From NCBI GenBank assembly GCA_964550855.1, contig CAZKBQ010000002.1, positions 1 through 64,000 on the forward strand: a DNA stretch of 64,000 nucleotides, read 5' to 3'. The stretch is from JAGOBP01 sp964550855. Its GTDB lineage: Bacteria > Chloroflexota > Anaerolineae > Fen-1058. Both the position numbers and the translations under genes were made by a program. Within the stretch, counting starts at the first letter, position 1, and the number at the start of each line of letters is the position of its first letter. The notes under the pieces were generated by a model. The model did no database searches. It was not told where the DNA came from and saw only the letters and a list, made by a program, of their open reading frames with translations. Shown in pieces: positions 24,587 to 34,287 of this stretch.

Positions 24587-24925
24587 GTCTGAATGAATGT
24601 CCTTAAACGATGGTTACGAGTCGCGTGGTCATTCTACCAAAGCCACCGAAGCGCTGCAAACCGATCACCCGCTGGTTGCCCTACGTTTTCGCGGCTGGCA
24701 GACCGCCCGCGTGGCTGTAGAGTGCGCGTCATTGTTTTGCCGACTGACTTTTCCGGCGAATGAATTCGCGGCGGGTGGGCGCGCCGCCGATCGTCGGCCT
24801 GCGCCAACGGTCCCGCTCCAAAGGCGCGATTTCAAGCGCCAGCACGCCGCCGTCAAACTTTAACGCGCCCGCGTGGCTCAAAAATCAGTCGCTTTTGACG
24901 CGCCGCTGTGGTAAAATTAAATGTT
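24587..24925. other. Divergent intergenic region, nothing firmly assigned
   Basis: About 340 bp between murA (minus) and a membrane-protein gene (plus). It should hold the promoters of both. A TAAAAT at 24912-24917 is a plausible -10 for the plus-strand gene, whose start codon follows eight bases later without a Shine-Dalgarno sequence; no good -35 is at the right distance. No RNA gene or repeat was recognised. Confidence 0.4.
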
Positions 24926-25924
24926 GTGGAACGTCAATTCGAACCGCAGACGGAATCATTGTTGGGCGTCATCGACGCCATTTCAACCGGTTTTGACCGT
25001 GTCGTCCACCGGCCGTGGCTGCTGGTGCTGCCACTGCTGCTGGACGCCTGGCTGTGGTTTGGGCCGCGGCTGGCCGCTGCGCCGCTCGGCGACGAGCTGC
25101 GGCGCAACCTGGTGTCACTGGGCACCGGCCTGGATACGACGTCGCAGATAGCGCTGCAGGAGATGGGCGCGATGCTGCGCGATTCGTTGAGCCGCTTCAA
25201 TTTGATGTCGTGGCTCAGTGTGTCCGGCGTGGGCGTGCCGGCCGTCAACACCAGCCTGGATGCCACCACACCACTGCCGACCGGCACTTTGCCCCCGATT
25301 GGCCAGGTGGCCGATCTGGACACGTATGTCCTGGTTATGATTGGGTTGACCGTCATCGGCCTGCTGTTGGCCGGCCTGTTTTGGTCACTGCTGGCCGCCA
25401 GTGTGCGCGGGGAACCGTTCAACCTGACGCGCTGGCTCAGCGGCGGCTGGTATGTGGGCGCGCGGCTGGTGGGGGTGGGCGTCCTGGCGGTCTTGTCGAT
25501 GTTGCTGTTGATCGTGCCGACGTCATTATTGATTGTGATTCTGGGCAGCCTTAGTCTGGGGCTGGCGTCGCTGGCGCCGGCCTTGTTGGTGACGGTGGTG
25601 GTCTGGGGCCTGCTGTTCGCGGCCTTCACGGTTCACGGTCTGGCCCTGTATGGACTGCCTGTGGCGCGCGCGCTGCGATTGAGCGCGTGGCTGCTGCGCG
25701 CGTTCTTTGGCGCGACGACCGGCTTTGTCGCGCTGGCGCTGGGCATCTACCTCGGGCTGGGGCTGATCTGGGAGATGCTGGCCGCCGATTCATGGCTGCG
25801 GCTGATTGCTCTGGTGGGCAATGCCTTCATCGGCACGGGCCTGTTGACGGCGTCGCTGCTGTATTATCAGAACCGCTCGGCGGCGCTGTTTGCCCGCCTG
25901 CACTGGCCGCTGCCGGGCGCGTAA
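24926..25924 (+). CDS. Hypothetical polytopic membrane protein
   Basis: 332 aa from GTG 24926 (VERQFEPQTES); a GTG at 24908 is in frame but lies in the probable -10 region. About six hydrophobic segments: one near residue 40 (PWLLVLPLLLDAWLWF), then pairs around VLVMIGLTVIGLLLAGLFW and LLLIVPTSLLIVILGSLSLG and a C-terminal group. The arrangement resembles integral membrane proteins of the DUF4013/YihY-like kind, but no family is certain. It precedes gyrB by 48 bases on the same strand. The near-absence of a 5' leader suggests leaderless translation. Confidence 0.7.
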   Translation: MERQFEPQTESLLGVIDAISTGFDRVVHRPWLLVLPLLLDAWLWFGPRLAAAPLGDELRRNLVSLGTGLDTTSQIALQEMGAMLRDSLSRFNLMSWLSVSGVGVPAVNTSLDATTPLPTGTLPPIGQVADLDTYVLVMIGLTVIGLLLAGLFWSLLAASVRGEPFNLTRWLSGGWYVGARLVGVGVLAVLSMLLLIVPTSLLIVILGSLSLGLASLAPALLVTVVVWGLLFAAFTVHGLALYGLPVARALRLSAWLLRAFFGATTGFVALALGIYLGLGLIWEMLAADSWLRLIALVGNAFIGTGLLTASLLYYQNRSAALFARLHWPLPGA

Positions 25925-25972
25925 AGCCGATCGGGCGGCGGTTGGCCGACGTTTTTGATAAGGAGAAATACT

Positions 25973-27919
25973 GTGGCTGAGGTGAAGTCGGTTTCCAATT
26001 ATGATGCCAGTCAAATCCAGGTGCTGGAGGGGCTGGAGGCGGTGCGCCGCCGGCCCGGTATGTACATCGGCAGCACGGACATTCGCGGCTTGCATCAGCT
26101 GGTGTTCGAGGTGGTGGACAACGCCATCGACGAGGCGCTGCAGGGCGAGGCCACGCAGATTGACGTGACCATTCACGACGATCTCAGTGTGTCGGTGCGC
26201 GACAACGGGCGCGGCATTCCGGTGGGGCCGCATCCCACGCAGAAGGACGCCAACGGCAAGCCCATGGATGCGGTGGAAGTGGTGATGACCATCCTGCATT
26301 CGGGCGGCAAGTTTGGCGGCACCGGCTACAAGGTGGCGTCGGGCCTGCACGGGGTGGGCGTCAGCGCCGTCAATGCGCTGAGCGTGTGGATGGTGACCAC
26401 CGTGCGCCAGAACGGCAAGGAATACCAGCAGACTTACCGGCAGGGCAAGCCGCAGGGGCCGGTAAAGCAGATCGGGAAGGTGCCCAAGGACGATAGCTGG
26501 CAGCACGGCACGCTGCAGCACTTCCTGCCGGATGTGGCGATCTTCAAGGAAGGCATCGACTACAAGTATGAGACGCTGATGCAGCGCTTCCGCGAGATGG
26601 CGTTTCTGACGCGCAGCATGACCATCAAGTTCGTGGACGAGCGCACCGGCCATGAAATGTCGTTTCACTTTGACGGCGGTGTTCAATCATTCGTGCGTTA
26701 TCTCAACAAGAGCCGCCAGGTGCTGCATTCGCCTGTGTACGTGGAGAAGCAAGTCAACGGCACGCTGGTGGAAGCGGCCATCCAGTACACCGACGGCTAC
26801 ACCGACTCGGTGTACGCGTTTGCCAATAACATCAACACGGTCGATGGCGGCACGCATGTCACCGGTTTCCGTTCGGCGCTGACTCGCACGCTCAATGACT
26901 ATGCGCGCAAGGCCGGCCTGCTCAAGGACTCCGACGCGAATTTCAGCGGTGAAGATGTGCGCGAAGGCCTGACCGCCATCATCAGCATCAAGCTGCAAGA
27001 CCCGCAGTTTGAATCGCAGACCAAATCCAAACTGGGCAACGCTGAAGTGAAAGGGCACGTCGAAAGTGTGATCGCCGAGGCGTTCAGCGCGTTCCTGGAA
27101 GAAAACCCGCGCGAGGCCAAGGCCATCATCAATAAGTGCCTCACCTCGTCCCGCGCACGCGACGCAGCCCGCCAGGCGCGTGATCTGGTCATCCGCAAGT
27201 CGGCGCTGGAATCGCTGACCCTGCCCGGCAAGCTGGCCGATTGTTCGGAACGCGACCCGGCCAAGTGCGAGATTTACATCGTCGAGGGCGACAGCGCCGG
27301 CGGCAGCGCCAAGCAGGGACGCGACCGGCACTTTCAGGCGATTCTGCCGCTGCGCGGCAAGATCCTCAACACCGAGCGCGCGCGCATGGACAAGATTCTG
27401 GCGAACAACGAGGTTAAATCGTTGATCAGCGCGCTGGGCTGCGGTGTGGGCGATCAATTCGACGTGGGCAAACTGCGTTATCACCGCACGATCATCATGA
27501 CCGATGCCGATGTGGACGGCAGTCACATCCGCACGCTGCTGCTGACGTTCTTCTTCCGCTATATGCAGCCGCTGATCGAGCGCGGCCACCTGTACATTGC
27601 ACAGCCGCCGCTCTATCGGATCGAGTCGAAGAAGACGGGCGTCAAGTACGTTTACACCGATGCCGAGAAGGACGAGCAGCTCAAGGCGTTGGGCGCCGAA
27701 AAGGTGGTGCTGCAGCGCTACAAGGGCCTGGGCGAGATGAACCCGGAGCAGCTGTGGGAGACGACGCTGAATCCCGATAACCGCACCTTGCTGCAGGTGA
27801 CGGTGGAAGATGCCGCCGCCGCCGATCGCACGTTCGACATGCTGATGGGTGACGAGGTGCCGCCGCGCAAGCGCTTCATCCAGACCCACGCCAAGGAAGT
27901 GCGCAACCTGGATATTTAG
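25973..27919 (+). CDS. gyrB: DNA gyrase subunit B
   Basis: 648 aa from GTG 25973, seven bases after AAGGAG. GHKL ATPase region with EVVDNAIDEAL, DNGRGIPV and GLHGVGVSAVNALS; transducer with the QTKSKLGN segment; TOPRIM domain with EGDSAGGSAKQGRDR, LPLRGKILN and the metal-binding DADVDGSHIRTLLL; C-terminal QRYKGLGEMNPEQLWETT. The last motif and the length mark GyrB. It supplies ATP-driven negative supercoiling with GyrA, which is not in the window. Confidence 0.97.
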   Translation: MAEVKSVSNYDASQIQVLEGLEAVRRRPGMYIGSTDIRGLHQLVFEVVDNAIDEALQGEATQIDVTIHDDLSVSVRDNGRGIPVGPHPTQKDANGKPMDAVEVVMTILHSGGKFGGTGYKVASGLHGVGVSAVNALSVWMVTTVRQNGKEYQQTYRQGKPQGPVKQIGKVPKDDSWQHGTLQHFLPDVAIFKEGIDYKYETLMQRFREMAFLTRSMTIKFVDERTGHEMSFHFDGGVQSFVRYLNKSRQVLHSPVYVEKQVNGTLVEAAIQYTDGYTDSVYAFANNINTVDGGTHVTGFRSALTRTLNDYARKAGLLKDSDANFSGEDVREGLTAIISIKLQDPQFESQTKSKLGNAEVKGHVESVIAEAFSAFLEENPREAKAIINKCLTSSRARDAARQARDLVIRKSALESLTLPGKLADCSERDPAKCEIYIVEGDSAGGSAKQGRDRHFQAILPLRGKILNTERARMDKILANNEVKSLISALGCGVGDQFDVGKLRYHRTIIMTDADVDGSHIRTLLLTFFFRYMQPLIERGHLYIAQPPLYRIESKKTGVKYVYTDAEKDEQLKALGAEKVVLQRYKGLGEMNPEQLWETTLNPDNRTLLQVTVEDAAAADRTFDMLMGDEVPPRKRFIQTHAKEVRNLDI

Positions 27920-27952
27920 CGTTGTAACTTCAGGACGACTGCTCTCTGATGT

Positions 27953-27978
27953 GGCGGCGAACTCACGGGTTCGCCGCC
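27953..27978 (+). terminator. Hairpin after gyrB, possible terminator
   Basis: GGCGGCGAAC and GTTCGCCGCC form a perfect 10-bp stem with a 6-base loop, 33 bases after the gyrB stop. There is no T-tract, so termination may be factor-dependent or the hairpin may only protect the 3' end. Confidence 0.5.
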
Positions 27979-28353
27979 GCACGCTTATCCCTCAATCCAG
28001 ACCCGGCCCCACCCATATCTGGGGGTCGGCCACCTCGACTGTTTTGCCCCGGCAAATGCGGCAATCCTTGAATCATCCAGTATTCATCCTAACTGCAACT
28101 TAACTACATCCTAACTGACCCTGCGCCCTGCCGCCCTCTTCAGCGAAACCTGTAAGCCCGCCAGTGCGCAGCCAGTTTCCGCGTTATGGCTATTACAACA
28201 CCCCCGTATCTGGCCGCCCCCGCCTCGTTTGGCAAAACAAACTTCACCTGCACGTAATGACATCTGGCACTCCCGCATGTGCATATTTTCACAGATAATA
28301 AATGATATTTTACCCTTTCCCAACATTTTCACGGAACGGGCAGCGGGTTTGCC
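27979..28353. other. Non-coding gap before the siroheme genes
   Basis: About 375 bp, lower in GC than its surroundings, especially 28260-28330 (ATATTTTCACAGATAATAAA). The promoter of the siroheme operon should lie here; GATAAT near 28295 is a possible -10, without a convincing -35. No RNA gene, riboswitch or ORF was recognised. Confidence 0.35.
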
Positions 28354-28995
28354 ATGAAGACTTATCCCATCTGCCTGATCGGCCTGGAACACCACTCAGC
28401 CGTTGTCATTGGCGGCGGCCAGGTGGCTGCGCGCAAGGTGCTCGGTCTGCTCGACGCCGGAGCGCAGGTCAAAGTCATCGCCCCGCGTCTGGCCCCCGCT
28501 TTGTGCGCCCTGGCCGCGGCCGGCCTCATTGACGTGTGCGAGCGCGATTATCGTCCCGGCGATCTGGCCGGCGCCTTTCTGGTCATCGCTGCCACCGATG
28601 ACGCCGCGGTCAATCAGCAGGTGTGGGCCGAAGCCCGGCAGTGTGGCAGTCTCATCAACGTCGTCGACGATCCCGCTCACAGCAACTTCATCGTGCCGGC
28701 GCAAGTTCGGCGCGGCGAAGTCAACATCGCCATCACCACGGGCGGCGCCAGCCCGGCTCTGGCGCGCCGCCTGCGTGAACGTCTCGAACACGTCATCGGG
28801 CCTGAATATGCCGATCTGGCCGAAGTTCTGGCCCAAACCCGATCGGTTTTGCTGGCCCGTCACTCGCCGGGTGAACCGCGCCTGGCCGCCGCCCTGCAGC
28901 TGATCGACTCTGAACTGCTCGACGTGATCCGGCGTGACGGCCGTGAAGCCGGCAAACGCTACGCGCTCAATTTACTCGGCGCTTCCGAACCATGA
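28354..28995 (+). CDS. Precorrin-2 dehydrogenase/ferrochelatase (Met8/SirC type)
   Basis: 213 aa. It matches the N-terminal half of CysG: an NAD-binding start VVIGGGQVAARKVLGLLDAG, ITTGGASPALARRLRERLE, and a helical C-terminal part. It oxidises precorrin-2 to sirohydrochlorin and may also insert iron, giving siroheme. Its stop overlaps the SUMT gene by four bases (ATGA). In this window the siroheme-using enzyme is DsrAB, so the pair most likely feeds the sulfite reductase cluster. Whether it chelates iron or a separate chelatase exists elsewhere is open. Confidence 0.9.
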   Translation: MKTYPICLIGLEHHSAVVIGGGQVAARKVLGLLDAGAQVKVIAPRLAPALCALAAAGLIDVCERDYRPGDLAGAFLVIAATDDAAVNQQVWAEARQCGSLINVVDDPAHSNFIVPAQVRRGEVNIAITTGGASPALARRLRERLEHVIGPEYADLAEVLAQTRSVLLARHSPGEPRLAAALQLIDSELLDVIRRDGREAGKRYALNLLGASEP

Positions 28996-29771
28996 CCAAT
29001 CTCAACTCGCCTCACTCGCCCGGCATCGTCTATCTGGTTGGCGCAGGGCCGGGCGATCCCGGCCTCATCACCGTGCGCGGCGTCGAATGTCTGCGGCAGG
29101 CCGACGTGGTCGTTCATGATCGGCTGGCCAACCCGGCGCTGCTGACCTATGCCGATCATGCCCGGCTGCTGATCGATGTGGGCAAACAGCCCGGCCATCA
29201 TCCCATCCCCCAGGATCAAATCAACGCCCTACTGATCGAGCACGCCCGCGCCGGTGAAATCGTCGTCCGGCTGAAGGGTGGTGACCCGTTCGTCTTTGGG
29301 CGCGGGGGCGAAGAAGCCCAGGCTCTGGCCGGAGCCAGTCTGCCGTTTGAGGTTGTGCCGGGCGTGTCCAGCGCCATCGCCGCGCCGGCCTATGCGGGCA
29401 TTCCCGTCACCCATCGCGATGTGGCGTGCAGCGTTGTCTTCATCACCGGCCATCGCGCCGACGGCTGCGGCGAGTCGGAGACCAACACCATCCGGCGCGC
29501 GTGCGGAGCCGATACCCTGGTGTTCCTCATGGGCGTTCACAATCTTGGCCGCATCGTCGACGAGTTGATCGCCTGCGGCAAGTCGCCTGATCTGCCGGCG
29601 GCCGTGGTGTCACGCGGCACACAGCCCGATCAGATCGTAGTGACCGGCACGCTGTCAAACATCGTCGGGCGAGCCGCGGGTGTGCAGCCGCCGGCTGTCA
29701 TCGTCGTCGGCGAAGTCGTCGGGCTGCGTGATTCAATCGGGTGGTTTGAGCAAGCGTTGAGCGCGGCCTGA
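28992..29771 (+). CDS. cobA: Uroporphyrinogen-III C-methyltransferase (SUMT)
   Basis: 259 aa. Class III methyltransferase blocks are clear: VGAGPGDPGLITVRGVECL, VVRLKGGDPFVFGRGGEEAQ, VVPGVSSAIAAPAYAGIPVT and TLVFLMGVHNLGRI. It makes precorrin-2 from uroporphyrinogen III using two SAM. It is translationally coupled with the Met8-like gene. Together they form a split CysG. A fused HemD domain is absent. Confidence 0.95.
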   Translation: MTNLNSPHSPGIVYLVGAGPGDPGLITVRGVECLRQADVVVHDRLANPALLTYADHARLLIDVGKQPGHHPIPQDQINALLIEHARAGEIVVRLKGGDPFVFGRGGEEAQALAGASLPFEVVPGVSSAIAAPAYAGIPVTHRDVACSVVFITGHRADGCGESETNTIRRACGADTLVFLMGVHNLGRIVDELIACGKSPDLPAAVVSRGTQPDQIVVTGTLSNIVGRAAGVQPPAVIVVGEVVGLRDSIGWFEQALSAA

Positions 29772-29790
29772 TGTGACCAGTGATGTCATC

Positions 29791-30882
29791 ATGCCTTATG
29801 CCTTAGTCACCGGCGGCACCGGCTTCATCGGATCGAACATCGCGTTGCGGCTGATCGAGCGTGGCTGGCGCGTGCGCGTGCTCGAACGGCCGGGCGCATC
29901 GCGTGAACTGCTGGAAGGCGGCCCGTTCGAGTTCGTCACCGGCGATGTGCTCAAGCCGGCGTCACTGCCCGATGCCATGCGCGGCATCGACGTGGTCTTT
30001 CACGCGGCAGGCGTCGTCGATTACTGGCGGCAGGGCGTGGAGCGTATGCTGGAAGTCAACGTGGACGGCACGCGCCATATCATGGAGGCGGCGCTGCAAG
30101 CGCGCGTCGGGCGCGTCGTGCACATCAGTTCCACTGCCGCCCTGGGCATTCATCCCAACACGGTGGTCGATGAAACCTTTACGTTCAATGTTAAAGCCTC
30201 GCGCTTTGTGTACGGACACAGCAAATTCGAGGCTGAACAGATCGTGCTGGACGCGGTCAAACGCGGTCTGCCCGCCGTCATCGTCTGTCCCACCACCGTC
30301 ATCGGTCCGCGCGATGTGCGCAAAGTGTCCAGCGGCGTTGTAGTGGAAGTCGTCAAGCACTGCGTGCCGCCGTTGATTCCGCCGGGCGGCCTCAACGTTG
30401 TGCCGATCTGTGATGCCGCGCAGGGCGCCATCGAGGCTGCGGTCAAAGGCGTCATCGGCGAGCGGTACATCCTGGGCGGCGAAAACATGACGCACGTGCA
30501 GCTGTACCAGACCATCGCCGATGTCGTCGGCTGCGGCATGAAAATCCGCGCCATGCCCCGCTGGCAGGTGTCGATCATCGCCGCTCTCACCGATATGCTT
30601 CAACCGCAGACCACCGCCCCGGTGCCGCTCACCGGCGATCGGCTGCGGTTGGAAGCGCAGTCATTCTATTTTGATTCAGCCAAGGCCCGCTCGGCCTTTA
30701 ACATGCCCAACACGCCGCTCCGCGTGACCATCGGTCGCACCTACGAATGGTACGAAGCCATGGGCGAATTTGTCGACATCAAGCGCGAACTCGACGAGCA
30801 CGGCGTTTGCAAGTACTGCGGCCGCGCGCGGTATTGCCAGTGGCCACCATTGGAGGCAGCACGCCATGATCGCTCTGCGTAA
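29791..30882 (+). CDS. NAD-dependent epimerase/dehydratase (3-beta-HSD-like SDR) with a Cys-rich tail
   Basis: 363 aa from ATG 29791; a GTG at 29773 is also in frame. Extended SDR: TGGTGFIGSNIALRLIERG for NAD(P), HAAGVVDYW, catalytic Ser/Tyr/Lys in HISSTAALG and FVYGHSKFEAE. The C-terminal 25 residues carry VCKYCGRARYC, a possible zinc or cluster site not usual in the family. It lies 20 bases after cobA and overlaps the histidine-kinase gene by 17 bases, so it appears to be in the same transcript. Substrate unknown. Confidence 0.85.
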   Translation: MPYALVTGGTGFIGSNIALRLIERGWRVRVLERPGASRELLEGGPFEFVTGDVLKPASLPDAMRGIDVVFHAAGVVDYWRQGVERMLEVNVDGTRHIMEAALQARVGRVVHISSTAALGIHPNTVVDETFTFNVKASRFVYGHSKFEAEQIVLDAVKRGLPAVIVCPTTVIGPRDVRKVSSGVVVEVVKHCVPPLIPPGGLNVVPICDAAQGAIEAAVKGVIGERYILGGENMTHVQLYQTIADVVGCGMKIRAMPRWQVSIIAALTDMLQPQTTAPVPLTGDRLRLEAQSFYFDSAKARSAFNMPNTPLRVTIGRTYEWYEAMGEFVDIKRELDEHGVCKYCGRARYCQWPPLEAARHDRSA

Positions 30883-33628
30883 CATTGCCCGCCGCTGGCG
30901 AACGGTGCTTGACCGTGTCACTCGCCGGGTTGAGCAACGCTGGTTCAACCTGGGCCTGCAGGCCAAAATGGGCGCGCTCGTCACCATCGGGCTGGTGGGC
31001 CTGTTTGCCGTGTTCGCGCTTATGGGCAGCAGCGCCACTCAACAATCCACCCGGCAAGTTCTGAACCAGCGCGAGATGGTCGCCCGCCTCAGCGCCAACA
31101 TGCTGGGCGAGACGCTGCATCATCTGCGCAGCTTGTTGAATGTGCTGGGCGAGCGCGCCATCTTGCGCGATCCGCAAAGCAATCTGGCGGAACGCCAGGC
31201 CGCCATCGAAGCCTGGCTGCCGCAGATGGGTTCGGCCGTGCGCGCCATCGCCTTGTTTGATCAGGCCGGCCAACCGATCGCTGCGACGGGCGCAGCGACT
31301 ATGCCCGCGCCCATCAACATCGGCGAATTTGACACCGCGGCCTTCAGCCTGTCAGTGGCGGCCGGCGACCGGCCCTACGCATCATTGGCCGTGCCCATTT
31401 ACGCCGTGAATGGGCAGCTGGTGGGCGCGGTGGCTGTCTTGCTGGACCTGGACGCCAGCGCGCTTCTGCCGTTTGAACGCTCCAACGAGTTGGGCCCCAC
31501 CGGCGCCATCGACGTCATCGATACCGACGGCCGCGTATTGCTAAGCACGCAGCCCGGCCGCGCCCTGACCGGGACTAATGCGCTGACGCTTGCCGGGCGG
31601 CTGTTCAGTGCCGGGCCGGCCAACGCGGGTACGCTGGAATCCGGCGACGAAGTCATCGCTTTCGCCCCGGTGCCGCAGGCGCCGTGGGGGGTGCTGGTTC
31701 GCCAAAAAGCCGATGAAGCCTTCGCGCCCGTGCGGCATCTCTCGCTGCAAATCTTTATCCTGGGGCTGCTGTCCGTCGTTGGCGCACTGGCGCTCGTCTC
31801 AGTCACCACCAAGAGCGTCATCAATCCGGTCGAGTCGTTGACGGCCGCTGCTCAACGCATCGCCGAAGGCGACTTTGCCACGCCGGTCGGCCGCCAGCGG
31901 CGCGGCGACGAGATCGGCGAGCTGGCCGACAGTTTCGTCGCCATGCGTCGGCGACTCAAACAGTCCATGGATGAGATTCAGGCCTGGAACCGCGAACTGG
32001 ACGCGCGCGTCCAGGAGCGCACGCAGGCCGCACTGGCCGCCCAGCACGAAGCGCAGGCCGTCCGTGACGATCTGCGCGCCGTCATCGACGCGCTGTCGGA
32101 CGAGTTGATTGTGATCGGGGTTGACGATCACCGCATCTTGCAGGTCAACCGCGCCGCGCGCGAGCGGCTGGGCAACGGGCGCGAACCGATCGGGCAGCTG
32201 TGCTACGAAGCCGCACACCATCAACCGCCCTGCGCGGAGTCGCGCGACAACTGTCCCCTGGCCGACGTCCTGGATCGCGGCCAGTCGGCTCAGATGACGC
32301 ATGTGCAGGTCTGCGGCGATAGCGAGTGCTTCTTCGACGTGGTCGCTTCGCCCATGCGCGACGCCGACGGCCGCATTACGCGCATCGTCGAATTGAAGCG
32401 CGATGTCACCGACGAGCGCCGCACCAAGGAGTCGCTCGTCCGCCGCAACCAGCAGCTGTCCATCCTGAACGAGATTGCGCTGACGGTGAACCAGTCGCTG
32501 AATCTGGAGGACATCCTGGGCCGCGCGCTGGACGGCGTGCTGCGGCTGACCCACATCGACGTAGGCGCGGTCTTTCTGCAGGACGAGGCGGAAGGCGACC
32601 TGAAGTTGATGGCCTATCGCGGCCTGTCCGAGGAAGCCGCGCGACTGGCCGCCCACATCGGTCTGCTCGACGGCTCGTGCGGCGGCGTGCTGGAAACCGG
32701 CCAGGTGGTCATCGTGCCAGACGTCAGCCGCTTTCACGGCCCGCGCGCCCGCTCGCTGCAGCGTGAACAGCTGCGCACACTGGTGCACGTGCCACTCACC
32801 GCCAAAGGCTGCACGCTGGGCAGCCTGTGCATCGGCACCCATCACACCCATGAGTTTGATCCGGCCGAGCAGGAGATGCTCAATGCCATCGGCAGCCAGA
32901 TCGCGGTTGCCATCGACAACGCGCGGTTATATGCCGAGGTGCAGCGCAAGGAACAGGTGCGCGGTCAGCTGTTCAAGCAGGCCATCGGCGCGCAGGAAGA
33001 AGAGCGCAAACGCATCGCGCGCGAGCTGCACGACGATACCAGCCAGGCGCTGACGGCGCTGCTCTACGCCGCCGAAGAAGGCCTGGACATGCCCGACCTG
33101 GCCGCGGTGCGCAAGAAACTGATCGGCATGCGCGAACTGGCGCAGCGCACGCTGGACGGTGTTCACAAGTTGATTTTCGATCTGCGCCCGTCGATGCTCG
33201 ATCATCTGGGGCTGGTGCCGGCCCTGCGCTGGTACGCCCAGTCGCGGCTGGAGCCGAAAGGCACGCGGGTCATCATCGATCAGGTTGGCGAGGCGCCGCG
33301 CCTGCCGCCCGAAATGGAGACCTGCCTGTTCCGCGTGGTGCAGGAAGCGATCAACAACATCGTGCGCCATGCGGCCGCGCGCAACGTCAGCATCCTGTTC
33401 AATCTGAGCGAGCGGGCCCTGAGCGTCACCATTGCAGACGACGGCATCGGCTTTGACCCGATCGGTCTGACGGTGCCCGGCGAGTCGCCGCGCGGGCTGG
33501 GGCTGATGAGCATGCGCGAGCGGGTGGAGTTGGTGGGCGGCACACTGGATATCGATTCGTCGCTGGGGGCGGGCACCTGCCTGCATATTCACGTGCCGCT
33601 GCTGGAGGGCAGCCGCGTCCATGCCTGA
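30866..33628 (+). CDS. NarX-type membrane sensor histidine kinase (HisKA_3)
   Basis: 920 aa from ATG 30866. Order: TM segment (VTIGLVGLFAVFALMG), an extracytoplasmic sensor of about 230 residues, second TM (FILGLLSVVGALALVSVTT), HAMP, coiled coil, PAS domain, GAF domain, HisKA_3 dimerisation with the phospho-acceptor His in EEERKRIARELHDDTSQ, and an HATPase with NNIVRHAAARN and DDGIGFD. The PAS domain holds an unusual CYEAAHHQPPCAESRDNC cluster that could sense redox state or bind a metal. It overlaps the response-regulator gene by eight bases. The signal is unknown; nearness to siroheme and dsr genes makes sulfur or redox control a reasonable guess. Confidence 0.92.
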   Translation: MIALRNIARRWRTVLDRVTRRVEQRWFNLGLQAKMGALVTIGLVGLFAVFALMGSSATQQSTRQVLNQREMVARLSANMLGETLHHLRSLLNVLGERAILRDPQSNLAERQAAIEAWLPQMGSAVRAIALFDQAGQPIAATGAATMPAPINIGEFDTAAFSLSVAAGDRPYASLAVPIYAVNGQLVGAVAVLLDLDASALLPFERSNELGPTGAIDVIDTDGRVLLSTQPGRALTGTNALTLAGRLFSAGPANAGTLESGDEVIAFAPVPQAPWGVLVRQKADEAFAPVRHLSLQIFILGLLSVVGALALVSVTTKSVINPVESLTAAAQRIAEGDFATPVGRQRRGDEIGELADSFVAMRRRLKQSMDEIQAWNRELDARVQERTQAALAAQHEAQAVRDDLRAVIDALSDELIVIGVDDHRILQVNRAARERLGNGREPIGQLCYEAAHHQPPCAESRDNCPLADVLDRGQSAQMTHVQVCGDSECFFDVVASPMRDADGRITRIVELKRDVTDERRTKESLVRRNQQLSILNEIALTVNQSLNLEDILGRALDGVLRLTHIDVGAVFLQDEAEGDLKLMAYRGLSEEAARLAAHIGLLDGSCGGVLETGQVVIVPDVSRFHGPRARSLQREQLRTLVHVPLTAKGCTLGSLCIGTHHTHEFDPAEQEMLNAIGSQIAVAIDNARLYAEVQRKEQVRGQLFKQAIGAQEEERKRIARELHDDTSQALTALLYAAEEGLDMPDLAAVRKKLIGMRELAQRTLDGVHKLIFDLRPSMLDHLGLVPALRWYAQSRLEPKGTRVIIDQVGEAPRLPPEMETCLFRVVQEAINNIVRHAAARNVSILFNLSERALSVTIADDGIGFDPIGLTVPGESPRGLGLMSMRERVELVGGTLDIDSSLGAGTCLHIHVPLLEGSRVHA

Positions 33629-34268
33629 GATCCGGGTGCTTATCTGCGACGATCACGTGATTCTGCGCGACGGCATCCGCACGCTGCTGGAGCGTCAGGA
33701 CGACATTTGCGTGGTGGGCGAGGCCGGCAATGGCCGCGAGGCGCTGGCGCGTGTGGCCGAACTCAACCCCGACATCGTGCTGATGGATGTCGCCATGCCG
33801 GAGATGGACGGCATTCAGGCCACGAGATTGATCAAACAGCAGTTCCCCGACGTCAAAGTATTGATCCTGACCCAGCACGACGATCGCGAATACGTCGGAT
33901 CGCTGCTGCAGGCCGGGGCCTCAGGGTACGTACTAAAACGATCGGGCGGGCACGAAGTCAGCCTGGCGCTGCGCCAGGTGTATGAACAGGGCGCCTACCT
34001 GGCCCCGATCATCGCGCGGCGCGTCCTGGAAGATTATTCGCAGAAAGACCCGGTGGAGCGCGAGAGTGTGCCGCCGCTGACCGAGCGCGAGCGCGATGTC
34101 TTGAAGCTGGTGGTGGAAGGCAAGAGCAACAAGGAAATTGCCCACCTGTTGAGCATCAGCCCCAAGACCGTGTCGGTGCATCGGAGCAACATCATGTCCA
34201 AGCTGGGTTTGCACAACAGCGTGGAGATGCTGCGCTACGTCACCCAGCATCATGTGTTTGATGCTTAA
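33621..34268 (+). CDS. NarL/FixJ-family response regulator
   Basis: 215 aa. Receiver domain with the acidic pair in LICDDH, phospho-acceptor Asp in DIVLMDVAMPEMDG, Thr/Lys positions in LTQHDD and YVLKRSG; then a LuxR-type HTH with LTERERDVLKLVVEGKSNKE and SPKTVSVHRSNIMSKLG. It is the partner of the preceding kinase. Regulated genes are not known; the adjacent minus-strand dsr cluster is an obvious candidate. Confidence 0.95.
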   Translation: MPEIRVLICDDHVILRDGIRTLLERQDDICVVGEAGNGREALARVAELNPDIVLMDVAMPEMDGIQATRLIKQQFPDVKVLILTQHDDREYVGSLLQAGASGYVLKRSGGHEVSLALRQVYEQGAYLAPIIARRVLEDYSQKDPVERESVPPLTERERDVLKLVVEGKSNKEIAHLLSISPKTVSVHRSNIMSKLGLHNSVEMLRYVTQHHVFDA

Positions 34269-34287
34269 TTCTTGACAGGAGCGTATC

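Noticed and set aside
26687..27982. Open frame antisense to gyrB
   Set aside because: Entirely opposite conserved GyrB domains; shadow frame.
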